NCBI RefSeq assembly: GCF_900113065.1
Contig: NZ_FOOA01000002.1
Coordinates: forward strand, 186,001-250,000
Origin: Aureimonas phyllosphaerae
GTDB taxonomy: Bacteria; Pseudomonadota; Alphaproteobacteria; Rhizobiales; Rhizobiaceae
DNA length: 64,000 bases
Direction of reading: 5' to 3'
Shown here: positions 27,901 to 36,006 of the stretch, in pieces
How the letters are laid out: every line of letters starts with the position of its first letter
Position numbering within the stretch: the stretch's first letter is position 1
The notes under the pieces: model-generated
Seen by the model: the letters and a program-made list of their open reading frames with translations, nothing else
Database searches by the model: none
What the model was told of the DNA's origin: nothing
Position numbers and translations under genes: made by a program

Positions 27901-30900
27901 GGTCGAGAACGCGCGCGGCGCCATTCTCGATGGCCTCGACGATCGCGTCGTCTCCATGCGCCAGATGGTCGACGCCTCGGAGAGCTCGCTGATTTCCGAC
28001 CTCGATGAGCGGACCACCCGTATCGCCGCCACGCTCGACAGCGGCAACGCGGCTATCCTCTCCACGTTGGAGACCCGCATCACGGCCCTGCGTCAGGCGC
28101 TCGTGGAATCCGACGGCTTCCTCGCCACCGCGATGGACGAGCGTCGCGACAACCTCACGTCCGCCATCGAGGACGTTGCGGGATCTCTGGCCGCCACGCT
28201 CGGCGACCGGGCGGACGACGTGCGCCGCGTTCTTGAGCAGAGCGCGGGCAACGTCACCACCGCGCTGGAGACCAAGCGCGAAGAGATCGTCGCCGCACTC
28301 GCCGCAGGCACCGTCAGCCTCGCGGCCGCGGTCGACGAGCGGACGAACGCCATCAATGCCAGCCTCGAGCGCGGCCTCGGCAATGTCGAACGCACACTCT
28401 CGGGTCGCACGGCAATGATCGCCGACACCCTGCGAGAGTCCATCGTCGCCGCGTCCGCCAAAATGGGCGAGGAGGCCGACCGTGCCCGCGCCGGTCTGGA
28501 AACCGAGACCCAGAAGATCGCCATCATCATCGGCGAGCTCGGCTCGACCTTCCGGTCGTCCTCTGCCGAGGCACAGGCCGAGTTCGTCGCCGAGGCCGGC
28601 CGGTTCGAGGAGCGCATCCGCGCCGTCGTCCAATCGGTTCAGGAGACCAGCCAGACGGCTCGCGAGGAGCTGACCGGCCAGAGCGCGCAGATCGCCGAGG
28701 GCATTGTGCTTTCCGCCGACTCGATCCGCCGCATTGGCCAGGAGGCGCAAGAGCGCTTCGCCGCAGAGGCTCAGCAACTCGGCCGTCAGGTCAGCGACGT
28801 CGCCGGGCGCATGCGTGCCGACGCCGAGGAACTGCGCGAGGCGCTCGCCCTCGAAGGCGACGCTTTCACCACGCAGATCGGCGGAGCCTCGCTCGCCATG
28901 CGCAGCGAAGCCGAGGCGGCGCGTGAGCGACTTTCGGAGGTCGCCAACGAGTTCGCAGGTGGGCTGGAGGCGATGGCCGACCGCCTGCGGCAGGACGCCG
29001 AGTCGGCGCGCCAGATCGTTCAGGACCAGGCGCAGTCCCTCTCCGGCGATATCTCGGAAGCATCGGACCGTCTCCGCCTCATCGGCGATCGGACGCGCCA
29101 GCAGTTCGCGACCGACGCCGCGCAGATCCGCGAGGAAGTTGCTGCAGCGGCCGTTCAGGTTCGCGAGCAGTCGGACGTGCTGCGCCGAGAGGTTGCCGAG
29201 CAGACCGCTGCGATCGGCGCCGAGTTCACCGATGCGAGCGCCCATCTGCGGGAAGCCGGCGAGCAGTCGCGCCGTAACCTGCTGGACGATGCGGGTCGCA
29301 TCACCGGCGAGGTCGCGCGGGTGGTCGAGGCCATGCGCGGCGAGACCGATCGCGTCCGCGAGCGGATCGGCGAGACGGCGGGTCAGCTGGTCGCCGAACT
29401 CACCGGTGCGACCGACCGCTTCGAGGCGAGCTCCGGCGACGTTCGTGAGCGTTTCGCCGCCGATGCCGCGCGCGTCGTGGGCGAAATCGACGCCGTGGTC
29501 CTCTCGATGACCGAGCAGGCCGAAAGCGCCCGGCAACGGTTCCTTTCGGATGCCGAAAGCTTCGCCGAACGCGTTCGCGGCGCCTCGACGCTCATCCGGG
29601 ACGAGACGGGTCGCAGCGTCACGATGCTGGGAGAGCGGGCCGACGGCTTCGTCGGAGAACTGGCGACCTTGTGGGATCGCCTCGCCACCCTCCTCTCCAA
29701 CACGTCCGGTGGGCTCAACGAAAGCCTGTCGCGTTCGATCATGGACCTGCGGGCCGAGATCGACGGCACGTCGGAGACGATCCGTAACGACATCCTGTCG
29801 GTTGCCGCCAACATCCGCGACGAGACGGCCAACGTCTCGGGCGAGATCCTTCGCGAGGCCGAGCAGGCGCGTACGGCGCTGAGCGCCGAAGGCTCGCAGG
29901 TCGTGCTCGGCCTGTCTGCGGCGGCAACCGCCCTCCGTCTGGAGGCCGAGCGCGCCCGCGATCAGATCGCCGAGGTGACGACGGGATTCGGCGCGGAGAT
30001 CGCCGATCGCGTCTCGTCGTCCGAGCGCGAGCTGACGCAGAGCTCGGATCGTGTGGCGGAACGGATGGCGGAGCGCACCCGCGCCCTGTCGCAAATCCTG
30101 ACCGATCGCAACGCCGAGCTTGCCACCCTGATCGAGACACGCACCCAGCCCATCGTCGATGCGCTGTCTCAGACGGGAACCGCGGCGATTGCCGCCCTGG
30201 AAGGCACATCCGACCAGGTGGCGGAGCGGCTGCGCGCCGAGAATGCGGCCGTGGTTGCCGATTTCGTGCAGCGGACGGAGGAGCGCGTTCAGCGCCTCAG
30301 CCGTTCGTCGTCCGAGCTGATTGCCGCGCTCGACCAGCGTTCGGAAGAGGCCGCAACCCGTGTGTCCGGTATTCAGGGTCAGCTCGGCCAGGAGGTCACG
30401 CAGCTTCTCGATCGGCTCGACAACAGCAACGAGACGCTTCGCACGATGCTGGAGGACGCCAGCGGCTCGATCGGCCGCGTGGAGACCTCGCTCATCGATA
30501 CCCGCGATCGCTTCCGGACCGAGGCGCTGCGTGTCGAGGACGAGATCACGTCCTCGTCCGACCGCCTGGAGCAATCGATCGCCCGGATGGACGGTGTCAC
30601 GTCGTCCGCCTTTATGCAGATCGGCGGTATGACCGAGAAGTTCGCCGAGCACGGGCGCCTTCTCTCCGACGCAGCACGTCTGCTCGACGAGACGCAGACC
30701 AACCTTCAGTCGACGCTCGAAGAGCGTCACGAGGGCCTGACGCTGCTGGCCGGAACGTTGGCCGACCGCTCGCGCACCATCTCCGAGACGCTGAACGCGT
30801 TCGAGGGCGTCGTGGATCGTCTCTTCACGCAGGCCGAGGAGCGCGCCCGCGCCGTGGCTGCGACGGTCAATGGCGAACTTGGGTCGAGCCTCGGCGACGC

Positions 30901-31945
30901 CGAGCAGCAGCTGGAGGAGACCGAACGCCGTTCGCAGGCTGCCGCCGAGCAGATCCGCGAGGCGATGCGCTCGGTGATCGAGGAGGCGTCCGAGAAGTTC
31001 GCGGGTGCGACATCGGAAATGCGCCGCGCAGCTGGCGACATGCGTCGCGAGCTGGAAACGGCGCGTACGGAAATCCGCCGCGGCGTCTTCGAGCTGCCGG
31101 AGGAGACTCGCGAGAGCACCCGGGCGATGCGCCGGGCGGTGTCGGACCAGATCCGCGCCCTGCGCGAACTCAGTGACATCGTTTCGACCTCCGGCCGTGC
31201 GATGGACGTGCGCAAGCCCTCGACCGACGACCGCGGTTCTCGCTCGGCCGGCTCGAGCAGCGAGAGCGAGCGTCGCGTGGCACCGCCGGCCGTCAGCGGC
31301 AACCTGGCCTATGACGTGCGTGGCAATGCCGACGCCTCGCGCATGCTGACGCAGCAGCCTTCGGCAAACCCGGTCCAGACGGGACGGACGGGCGAGTTCT
31401 CGCCGCTTCGCCCGGCTGCACCAGCGCAGGTCCCCGCTCCGATCGCCACGCCTGCAGCCCGTCCGGCGGCTGGTGAAAGTGATGGCGGCTGGGTGTCCGA
31501 TCTCCTGCGTCGCGCCTCCCAGGATGAGGACGAGGGTGTGGAGCCTGCATCGGCTCCGGCCGCTCCCTCAGAAGCGGCGCGCACCGAGCGCAGCCAGGCG
31601 CACGTGGTCGACTCCTTGAACTCGCTGTCGGTAGATATCGCCCGTGCGATCGATCACAACGTGTCGGTCGAACTGTGGGACCGCTACCGCAACGGCGAGC
31701 GCAACGTCTTCACTCGTCGTCTCTACACGATGAAGGGGCAGCAGACGTTCGACGAAATCCGTCGCAAGTACCAGCGCGACGCGGATTTCCGTCATGCGGT
31801 CGACCGCTACATCGCGGACTTCGAGTCGCTGCTTCAGGACGCCTCGCGACGCGACCCGGACAACACACGCAGCAAGTCCTACCTGACGTCCGATACGGGC
31901 AAGGTCTACACGATGCTGGCGCACGCTTCGGGCCGCTTTGACTGA
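24935..31945 (+). CDS. Giant apolipoprotein-like coiled-coil membrane protein, GPR (growth pole ring) homologue
   Basis: This is a 2,336-residue protein. Residues 1-205 are acidic and proline-rich; two transmembrane helices lie at about 209-229 and 242-265, giving a hairpin with both long ends on the same side. Residues ~280-2070 are almost entirely amphipathic helix with units such as LDER-x18. From residue 404 the phasing is largely 22 residues and from 1177 it is exactly 29. Residues ~2090-2225 are a low-complexity linker, and the last ~110 residues form a conserved-looking globular end (SVELWDRYRNGERNVFTRR and so on). In size, membrane hairpin and apolipoprotein-like helix it matches GPR, the growth-pole ring scaffold of Agrobacterium (about 2,100 residues), which organises unipolar growth. 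A role in polar growth is inferred from that likeness. A strong terminator follows. Confidence 0.85.
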   Translation: MSKIKTAEQLSDEAVTELEAALQDTDFLGADPDQPQVSGTAEGHVESDTLAPSEINIEFALNEFDRSVEEATSALREESIAEPVAQTDPLKADGEVPPEPDFQIAEEELIASLGDLDRVDPPAAADRLGSAVPPVAAAIAAGTASTARQDAPPPRAEPAARRPEPSVAPEPVRASRTRDFKAAVANDEQRSAAVRADALLTRRSSRRTVVIGGVVAAAWVLLAGAAAAAFINSGTSSAPEAVTLALAASAVVLPALLIMAFAVMVRRSQDLRLMSRSLAEVALRLAEPESIASEKVASVGNAIRREVAALGEGVERALSRMGELEGIVHNEVSSLERAYADNEVKIRSLVTDLSSEREAMLTHAENLRSSVVGSHDRLIGDVDTASTRIIRQVEDATQRFHSLLDERGAALSQAYEERSQALTAMFDTRSREIESELTGSSTTVILRIGETAEETTRRLAQTGEELARSLRAQAEELQARSDELVQRVSSIGEEAGERLRQSNDTVLRQLAERTENLATGSETFDRRLAETLDERSSRLIGENEALIASLAGSLDQRLANLTTETERLLARLDEAFDSRIQNATTLLGSRNDNVLSRFDERLAQLEAALSGKGAQLVQTIEGQALAIDRTADRLAVTLSESSGSFARTVAERADEIRQAIDSGRENLTAAADSARQGIDASFNQHSDHLRSTFDAQIGSLGAVLSDRAADIDTSLAFAQQALIAQFEERGTALTHSIESNVARMEAIIGGAEGRLVSGVEERAGRLEAALVAADSQADDRFQTRLDRMNALLAERGSAIEVALDQRTQLLSNEFETRLASLDRMLADRTERFVTDFDERNEALTTGLADRITASEAFMRDSGERLSTSLDLYTSRVGDDVIGRLEAALMMGDDRRQEFLANLETRTAGIEASFEQSVERVVNDLAVRVRELSDAVDTSHAGLTESLDERTDRFARDIDQNAGTVLSAVENALSLLIQGLDGRGATLREAVENARGAILDGLDDRVVSMRQMVDASESSLISDLDERTTRIAATLDSGNAAILSTLETRITALRQALVESDGFLATAMDERRDNLTSAIEDVAGSLAATLGDRADDVRRVLEQSAGNVTTALETKREEIVAALAAGTVSLAAAVDERTNAINASLERGLGNVERTLSGRTAMIADTLRESIVAASAKMGEEADRARAGLETETQKIAIIIGELGSTFRSSSAEAQAEFVAEAGRFEERIRAVVQSVQETSQTAREELTGQSAQIAEGIVLSADSIRRIGQEAQERFAAEAQQLGRQVSDVAGRMRADAEELREALALEGDAFTTQIGGASLAMRSEAEAARERLSEVANEFAGGLEAMADRLRQDAESARQIVQDQAQSLSGDISEASDRLRLIGDRTRQQFATDAAQIREEVAAAAVQVREQSDVLRREVAEQTAAIGAEFTDASAHLREAGEQSRRNLLDDAGRITGEVARVVEAMRGETDRVRERIGETAGQLVAELTGATDRFEASSGDVRERFAADAARVVGEIDAVVLSMTEQAESARQRFLSDAESFAERVRGASTLIRDETGRSVTMLGERADGFVGELATLWDRLATLLSNTSGGLNESLSRSIMDLRAEIDGTSETIRNDILSVAANIRDETANVSGEILREAEQARTALSAEGSQVVLGLSAAATALRLEAERARDQIAEVTTGFGAEIADRVSSSERELTQSSDRVAERMAERTRALSQILTDRNAELATLIETRTQPIVDALSQTGTAAIAALEGTSDQVAERLRAENAAVVADFVQRTEERVQRLSRSSSELIAALDQRSEEAATRVSGIQGQLGQEVTQLLDRLDNSNETLRTMLEDASGSIGRVETSLIDTRDRFRTEALRVEDEITSSSDRLEQSIARMDGVTSSAFMQIGGMTEKFAEHGRLLSDAARLLDETQTNLQSTLEERHEGLTLLAGTLADRSRTISETLNAFEGVVDRLFTQAEERARAVAATVNGELGSSLGDAEQQLEETERRSQAAAEQIREAMRSVIEEASEKFAGATSEMRRAAGDMRRELETARTEIRRGVFELPEETRESTRAMRRAVSDQIRALRELSDIVSTSGRAMDVRKPSTDDRGSRSAGSSSESERRVAPPAVSGNLAYDVRGNADASRMLTQQPSANPVQTGRTGEFSPLRPAAPAQVPAPIATPAARPAAGESDGGWVSDLLRRASQDEDEGVEPASAPAAPSEAARTERSQAHVVDSLNSLSVDIARAIDHNVSVELWDRYRNGERNVFTRRLYTMKGQQTFDEIRRKYQRDADFRHAVDRYIADFESLLQDASRRDPDNTRSKSYLTSDTGKVYTMLAHASGRFD
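27869..28462 (+). repeat. Array of 22-residue protein repeats inside the GPR-like gene
   Basis: Residues 979-1176 consist of nine units of exactly 22 residues. Their openings are LDGR, LDDR, LDER, LETR, MDER, LGDR, LETK, VDER and LSGR, at residues 979, 1001, 1023 and so on to 1155. The DNA is not repetitive enough to call a tandem DNA repeat; the repetition is in the protein. Twenty-two residues is the unit of apolipoprotein A/E helices. Units in the same phase also occur at residues 404, 426, 532, 554, 576, 598 and 620. Confidence 0.9.
28463..29680 (+). repeat. Array of fourteen 29-residue protein repeats inside the GPR-like gene
   Basis: From residue 1177 to 1582 the helix repeats every 29 residues. 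Unit starts are hydrophobic residues at 1177, 1206, 1235, 1264, 1293, 1322, 1351, 1380, 1409, 1438, 1467, 1496, 1525 and 1554. The pattern is: hydrophobic at 1, often Arg at 2, acidic at 4 and 6, usually Arg at 9, hydrophobic at 12, usually Ala at 16, hydrophobic at 19, often Glu at 21-22, hydrophobic at 23. The array starts directly where the 22-residue array stops. Confidence 0.9.
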
Positions 31946-31973
31946 CCGGATGCTAGAGAAACCTTCGAACTGA

Positions 31974-32005
31974 GAAAGGGCGGCAGCTAAGGGTGCCGCC
32001 CTTTC
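31974..32005. terminator. Terminator after the GPR-like gene
   Basis: A perfect 12-base stem (31974-31985 with 31994-32005) with an eight-base loop lies 28 bases after the stop. The stem's own end supplies CTTTCTT, so T-richness is modest. Confidence 0.85.
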
Positions 32006-32719
32006 TTGTGATGCCAAGCGCCCCATGCAACCCGCCCTGACGTCATCGACTGCACGCGGTCCGTGCCACAGGACGCGAGAGAGCGCTGACGGGGCTTCTC
32101 CGTTCCGGTCGTCTGGACTGAGACTTCAAGCGGAGCGTGGAGAGCAATCGTTCGAAATCAGCAGCCACTTCGACCACGATTGCGGTGTCCATATCCGTAG
32201 AAAGGCATTCGCAGTCCTGCCTTCTATGGAACATGACACCGCTACGGTCAGGAGGCTAATTCCACCGCACGTTGGCGCCGGTGCCGACCGGACACGAAAG
32301 ACTAGGAACATGTCCGAATGCCTTGACTGGCCGCCCTGCTCCTCCCACTCCCGTCGCGCGGACGAGCGCTTTCGCTCTGCAGGGTCCACACTCGTCGCGC
32401 ACGATGCGACGACATCGCATCCTCGTTATGCCTTGAGAAAATCCGTCATCAGACCCTCGGGCTATCCGACCCGGTCGAACGAGCGCCGATACAACGCAGG
32501 CTCATTCCAGAGTGTGGTCGGTTTTGTTTGCGAGACGCTAGTGGTCAGCGCTGCCTCCCGATCTTCATCCACGTGCGAGGCAAAGGCGAGCGTTCGGCGA
32601 ACGTCCGCAGTTTAAACTGGCCGACGAATTCTTACCAAACCTTCAAAACAGCCGTCGGCAGGTTCGGCTATAGCATGAGCCTTCGCGGACAGAGTGTGCG
32701 CGAGCGAAGGCCAAAGAAA
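32006..32719. other. Gene-poor region of about 700 bases
   Basis: No reading frame here has convincing protein character: the longest ones are rich in Ser, Arg, Thr and Cys and lack the third-position GC pattern of the neighbours. The stretch is visibly lower in GC than its surroundings, especially 32400-32700. I find no RNA gene, repeat pair or insertion-sequence end. It could be a decayed gene, an insertion remnant or a large regulatory region. Confidence 0.5.
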
Positions 32720-32737
32720 AGCCCGCCGAAGCGGGCT
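32720..32737 (-). terminator. Terminator of the Mla-type operon
   Basis: A perfect seven-base stem (32720-32726 with 32731-32737) with a tetraloop is followed on the minus strand by TTTTCTTTGG. It lies 34 bases downstream of the lipoprotein gene and ends the minus-strand operon. Confidence 0.8.
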
Positions 32738-32771
32738 GTTCAAAGCTGATGAATTCGCTGGGAGAGCGTGC

Positions 32772-33368
32772 TCAGACGAGCCGGATCATCCATGCCACGA
32801 TCTCGTCCGCCACGGAGCCGAAAGCCTGATCCAGCGCGGACACGTAGCCCGAGGGCTGGCCGTTTGCGACCGGCACGTCGGCGCGGAAGATACGAGTGCC
32901 CCGAACGACGCCCGTTCGGTCGTTCAAGGCTTTCACGGAAATCTCGACGACGGCCGTGGCCCCGGGCTCGAAAGCGATCTCGAAACGCCGAAGCTCGGTG
33001 ACGACCTGATAATCGATCGCGAGGCCCTGTCCCGGCACGCCGGCTGCGCCGATGCGGCCCGTGTTCTGGAAGGCCTGCAGTAGGCGCAGCTGAACGAGAC
33101 GCGGAAGGCGGTCGCTCCACTGACTGTCGGCGAGGTTCTCGATGGTCTGCGGTGTCGGCTTCACGACGATCCGCTGGCTGTCCAACGTCTGGGTTGCGGT
33201 GGGCTCCGGCAGGAGGATTTGCGACCGCGTCGAAGCGGACCCGACCGAGGCCGGGCCGGGAGGCGAGAGTTCGAAAGTGGCGGGCGGGGTCTTCAAGGAC
33301 GCGCAAGACGAGAGCGCGAGCGCTGCCACCATGAGGCCGGACCATCTTGCCGCAGCGTTTCGTGCCAT
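32772..33368 (-). CDS. ABC-type transport auxiliary lipoprotein (PqiC/DUF330-like)
   Basis: This 198-residue lipoprotein has a signal peptide ending in the lipobox LSSC (ALALSSCASLK). The mature part fits the auxiliary lipoproteins that accompany MCE/Mla transporters in alphaproteobacteria, with a YVSALDQAFGSVADEIVAWM-like C-terminal helix, shortened here to its pattern. It likely sits in the periplasm or at the outer membrane as the partner of the MCE protein encoded 140 bases upstream. It is the last gene of the operon mlaE-mlaF-mce-lipoprotein and is followed by a terminator. Confidence 0.88.
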   Translation of the reverse strand: MARNAAARWSGLMVAALALSSCASLKTPPATFELSPPGPASVGSASTRSQILLPEPTATQTLDSQRIVVKPTPQTIENLADSQWSDRLPRLVQLRLLQAFQNTGRIGAAGVPGQGLAIDYQVVTELRRFEIAFEPGATAVVEISVKALNDRTGVVRGTRIFRADVPVANGQPSGYVSALDQAFGSVADEIVAWMIRLV

Positions 33369-33508
33369 TTCGATCCTCGACGCATTTACTGACGGAAAGC
33401 CGAAGCTGGCGCGCTTCCCGCGGGTTTCAAAGTGGCGAAGTGCCTGACGGCAGCGCTTCGCGCGACGTATGTTGCCGGCTGGCCACCCGGCCCGCCGAGG
33501 AAGCTCGC

Positions 33509-35176
33509 CTATCGCCGGACGCGACCGTCGAACTGGCGGACCTCGCCCGATCCGTCGCCGCCATAGATGACGCGGCTCGGATTGTTCGCGAGATCGAGGA
33601 TGGCCCGCTCGATCCGCGACACCGCCTGCGTCGTCTCGCGGATGAGGTTGCGTGCGTCCTGCAGTCCCTGCCCGGTGAAATTCTGCAGATTCGCCGCGAT
33701 CGGTCCGACCGAACGCTGGATCGTCTCGGCCGTCGCGCGCACGCTCTGCAGCGTTGCCCTCGCCTCCGCGGTCAGGCCCTGCCCGTCCGGGCTGTTCACG
33801 AGGCCGTTCACCGAATTGATGAGCGTCTGAACCTGGTTCGAGGCGACCTTCAGCGCGGCGCTCGTGTCCTCGACGTTCGTGATGATGTCGTTGATGTCCT
33901 GGCGGCGCGAATTGATGTTGTCGGCAACGCCGCGCACCGAGTCTGCCGCCGCCGCGATGTTGTTGGTCGCGGACGAAACGTTGTTGACGGCCTGGTTGAT
34001 GGTCGAGGCGCTTACGGCCGACAGAAGCGTGTCGATCCGGGCGCGGGTACCGTTCAGACCCTCCAGCGCACCGTTCAGGGTCTGCAGCATCGTGTCGGCG
34101 CCAGCGACGACCGAACCGACGCGGCCGGACTGGGCGTTGAGCGCATCGGTGAAGCCGGAGACGCTGTTGATCGTCGAGCGCACCTGATCCGGATTGACGG
34201 CTGCGGTGATCTGAGAGACGTCGGCGAGCGTCGAGTCGAGGCGCGTCGCCACGCTCGTCGCGGTCTCGGAGATCGGGCCGAGCCGCTGGAGGAATGCCTG
34301 AACGCTCGGAAGATTCTGGGTGATCGTGTCGCCCACCGAGCCAAAGCCGGCGACCGCCGAGGAGACGGACTCGATCGCCCGCGTGAAGTTTCCGGTCTGA
34401 TCGCGCAGCGACTGCGAAATCGCCGCGACGTTCTGGATCGACTGGTTGACGGCCGCGACGTCGAGCGCGCCGATAAAGTTGCTGGCGCGGCTCATGAGGT
34501 CGGGAAGCTGCACCGCGACGTTGTTGGCGCTGCGCGAAAGGTCGGCGAGACTCGCCAGGAAGTCGTCGATCTGGTCGGCGTTGGCGGCGAGGCTGTCGGT
34601 GAACGTGCGGACGTTGGTCGACGTCTGCGCGACGTTGTCGGCCGTCGTGCGCACGGCAGGACCGATCGCCTGCACGATGTCCTCGAACTGGCCGAGAATG
34701 TTGTTGGCGCGGTCGGCGATGTCGCGCGCGGTGGCGAGGATGTCGGTCACATCCGACGGGTTGGCGGTGATGACCGGCGTCGCGCCCTGCTCCAGCGCCG
34801 ACTGGATGATGTTGCGGTCGTTGACGTTACCGCCCGTAAGTCCGATGAACCCGATACCGGTGAGGCCCTGGAAGCCGATCGTCGCGGTGGTCGAGGTGGT
34901 GACCGGCGTCGTGCGATCGATCTGCGTCGTCGCGATGACGACGCGCGGATTGTTCGGATCGATGCGCAGGTTGGTGACCGAACCGACTGCGAGGCCGTTA
35001 AACAGGACCTGGCTGCCCTGGCTAAGACCGGAGACGGAGCCTTCGATGCGCACGAGTAGCGGGACGCGGGAGTCGCGGTCAGACACGTTCGCGGACCAGT
35101 AGACGAAGCCGAAGCTTGCCAGGAGCACCGCGACGGTGAACACACCGACGAGGATGTAGTTGGCTCTGGTTTCCAT
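33509..35176 (-). CDS. MCE-domain lipid transport protein (MlaD-like)
   Basis: This 555-residue protein has an N-terminal transmembrane helix (ANYILVGVFTVAVLLASFGFV in shortened form), one MCE domain at about residues 38-115 (SVSGLSQGSQVLFNGLAVG) and a long helical C-terminal region rich in Asn, Val and Ser with pseudo-repeats such as VNNVSSATNNIAAAADSV. MCE proteins of this length form hexamers whose helices can build a periplasmic needle or channel for phospholipids. The ATG at 35176 overlaps the preceding ATPase stop (TGATG); an in-frame GTG just upstream is less likely. It belongs to the Mla-type operon. Confidence 0.93.
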   Translation of the reverse strand: METRANYILVGVFTVAVLLASFGFVYWSANVSDRDSRVPLLVRIEGSVSGLSQGSQVLFNGLAVGSVTNLRIDPNNPRVVIATTQIDRTTPVTTSTTATIGFQGLTGIGFIGLTGGNVNDRNIIQSALEQGATPVITANPSDVTDILATARDIADRANNILGQFEDIVQAIGPAVRTTADNVAQTSTNVRTFTDSLAANADQIDDFLASLADLSRSANNVAVQLPDLMSRASNFIGALDVAAVNQSIQNVAAISQSLRDQTGNFTRAIESVSSAVAGFGSVGDTITQNLPSVQAFLQRLGPISETATSVATRLDSTLADVSQITAAVNPDQVRSTINSVSGFTDALNAQSGRVGSVVAGADTMLQTLNGALEGLNGTRARIDTLLSAVSASTINQAVNNVSSATNNIAAAADSVRGVADNINSRRQDINDIITNVEDTSAALKVASNQVQTLINSVNGLVNSPDGQGLTAEARATLQSVRATAETIQRSVGPIAANLQNFTGQGLQDARNLIRETTQAVSRIERAILDLANNPSRVIYGGDGSGEVRQFDGRVRR

Positions 35177-36006
35177 CACTCGTTCCCGCTGAAATACGGA
35201 TTCTCGTCCTTGGGCACGACGTATCGCGCCCGCTTGCCGTGAAAGTACGACTTCACCCAGTCGTCCTCGAAATCCAGCATGGTCTGGAGCGGCCCTTCCA
35301 CAAGGACCTTCTTCTTGCCGAGCACCGCGATCCGGTCGCAGGCCTGGAACAGGCTGTCGAGGTCGTGCGTCACCATGTAGACCGTCAGCCCGAGCGTGTC
35401 GCGAAGCGTCATGATGAGCTCGTCGAAGTCGGCGGCGCCGATCGGATCGAGGCCCGATGTCGGCTCGTCGAGGAAGACGATGTCGGGGTCGAGCGCGAGA
35501 GCGCGGGCCAGCGCAGCGCGCTTGATCATGCCGCCGGAGAGCTCGGACGGGTACTTGTCGGCGGCGTCGGCGGCCAGACCGACGAGATCGATCTTCAGCC
35601 GTGCCAACTCGTCCATGAGCTTGGGCGAGATGTCGAGATACTCGCGCATCGGAACCTGGATATTCTCCAGCACCGTCAGCGACGAGAACAGGGCGCCCTG
35701 CTGAAACAAGACGCCCCAGCGCTGCTCGACGCTCAGCCGCGCGGCTTCGTCGGCGCGCTCGTAGTCGACGCCGAACACCTCGATCGTGCCCGACTGCTTG
35801 GCGTTGAGGCCGAGAATGGTGCGCAGGAGCACGGACTTGCCGGTGCCCGAAGCACCGACGAAGCCGAGGATCTCGCCGCGACGCACGTCGAGCGACAGGC
35901 CGTCCAGAATCGTCTTCGAGCCGAAGCGGACCGTCACATCCTTGGCGCGGATGATGACGTCGTCGTCCCGGTTGCGAGGCGTGGTGTCAGTATCCGATGG
36001 CGGCAT
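35176..36006 (-). CDS. mlaF: Mla-type ABC transporter ATPase
   Basis: This 276-residue ATPase drives the MlaE-type permease in lipid transport between the membranes. It shows Walker A GASGTGKSV, signature LSGGMIKRAALARAL, Walker B IVFLDEPTSGLD and the VTHDLD switch. The ISPKLMDELARLKIDLVGL segment is typical of MlaF. I chose the ATG at 36006, inside the last codons of mlaE (20-base overlap); an ATG at 36027 would add seven residues and cannot be ruled out. No good ribosome site is seen, consistent with coupling to mlaE. Confidence 0.93.
   Translation of the reverse strand: MPPSDTDTTPRNRDDDVIIRAKDVTVRFGSKTILDGLSLDVRRGEILGFVGASGTGKSVLLRTILGLNAKQSGTIEVFGVDYERADEAARLSVEQRWGVLFQQGALFSSLTVLENIQVPMREYLDISPKLMDELARLKIDLVGLAADAADKYPSELSGGMIKRAALARALALDPDIVFLDEPTSGLDPIGAADFDELIMTLRDTLGLTVYMVTHDLDSLFQACDRIAVLGKKKVLVEGPLQTMLDFEDDWVKSYFHGKRARYVVPKDENPYFSGNE

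Noticed and set aside
25544-30730. A 1,728-codon open frame on the minus strand opposite the giant coiled-coil gene
   Set aside because: It mirrors the repetitive plus-strand codons, is extremely rich in Arg, Gly and His, and shows no family motif; the plus-strand reading has membrane helices and regular repeats.
26100-31200. Repetitive appearance suggesting a tandem DNA repeat or CRISPR-like array
   Set aside because: The repetition is at protein level with diverged codons; there are no identical direct repeats with spacers.
32025-32615. A 196-codon plus-strand frame in the gene-poor region
   Set aside because: Composition (Ser, Arg, Thr, Cys), no codon-position GC bias and no recognisable segment; no ribosome site.
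33347-35059. A 570-codon plus-strand frame opposite the MCE gene
   Set aside because: It is Arg/Asp/Val-rich antisense of a clear MCE-domain protein.
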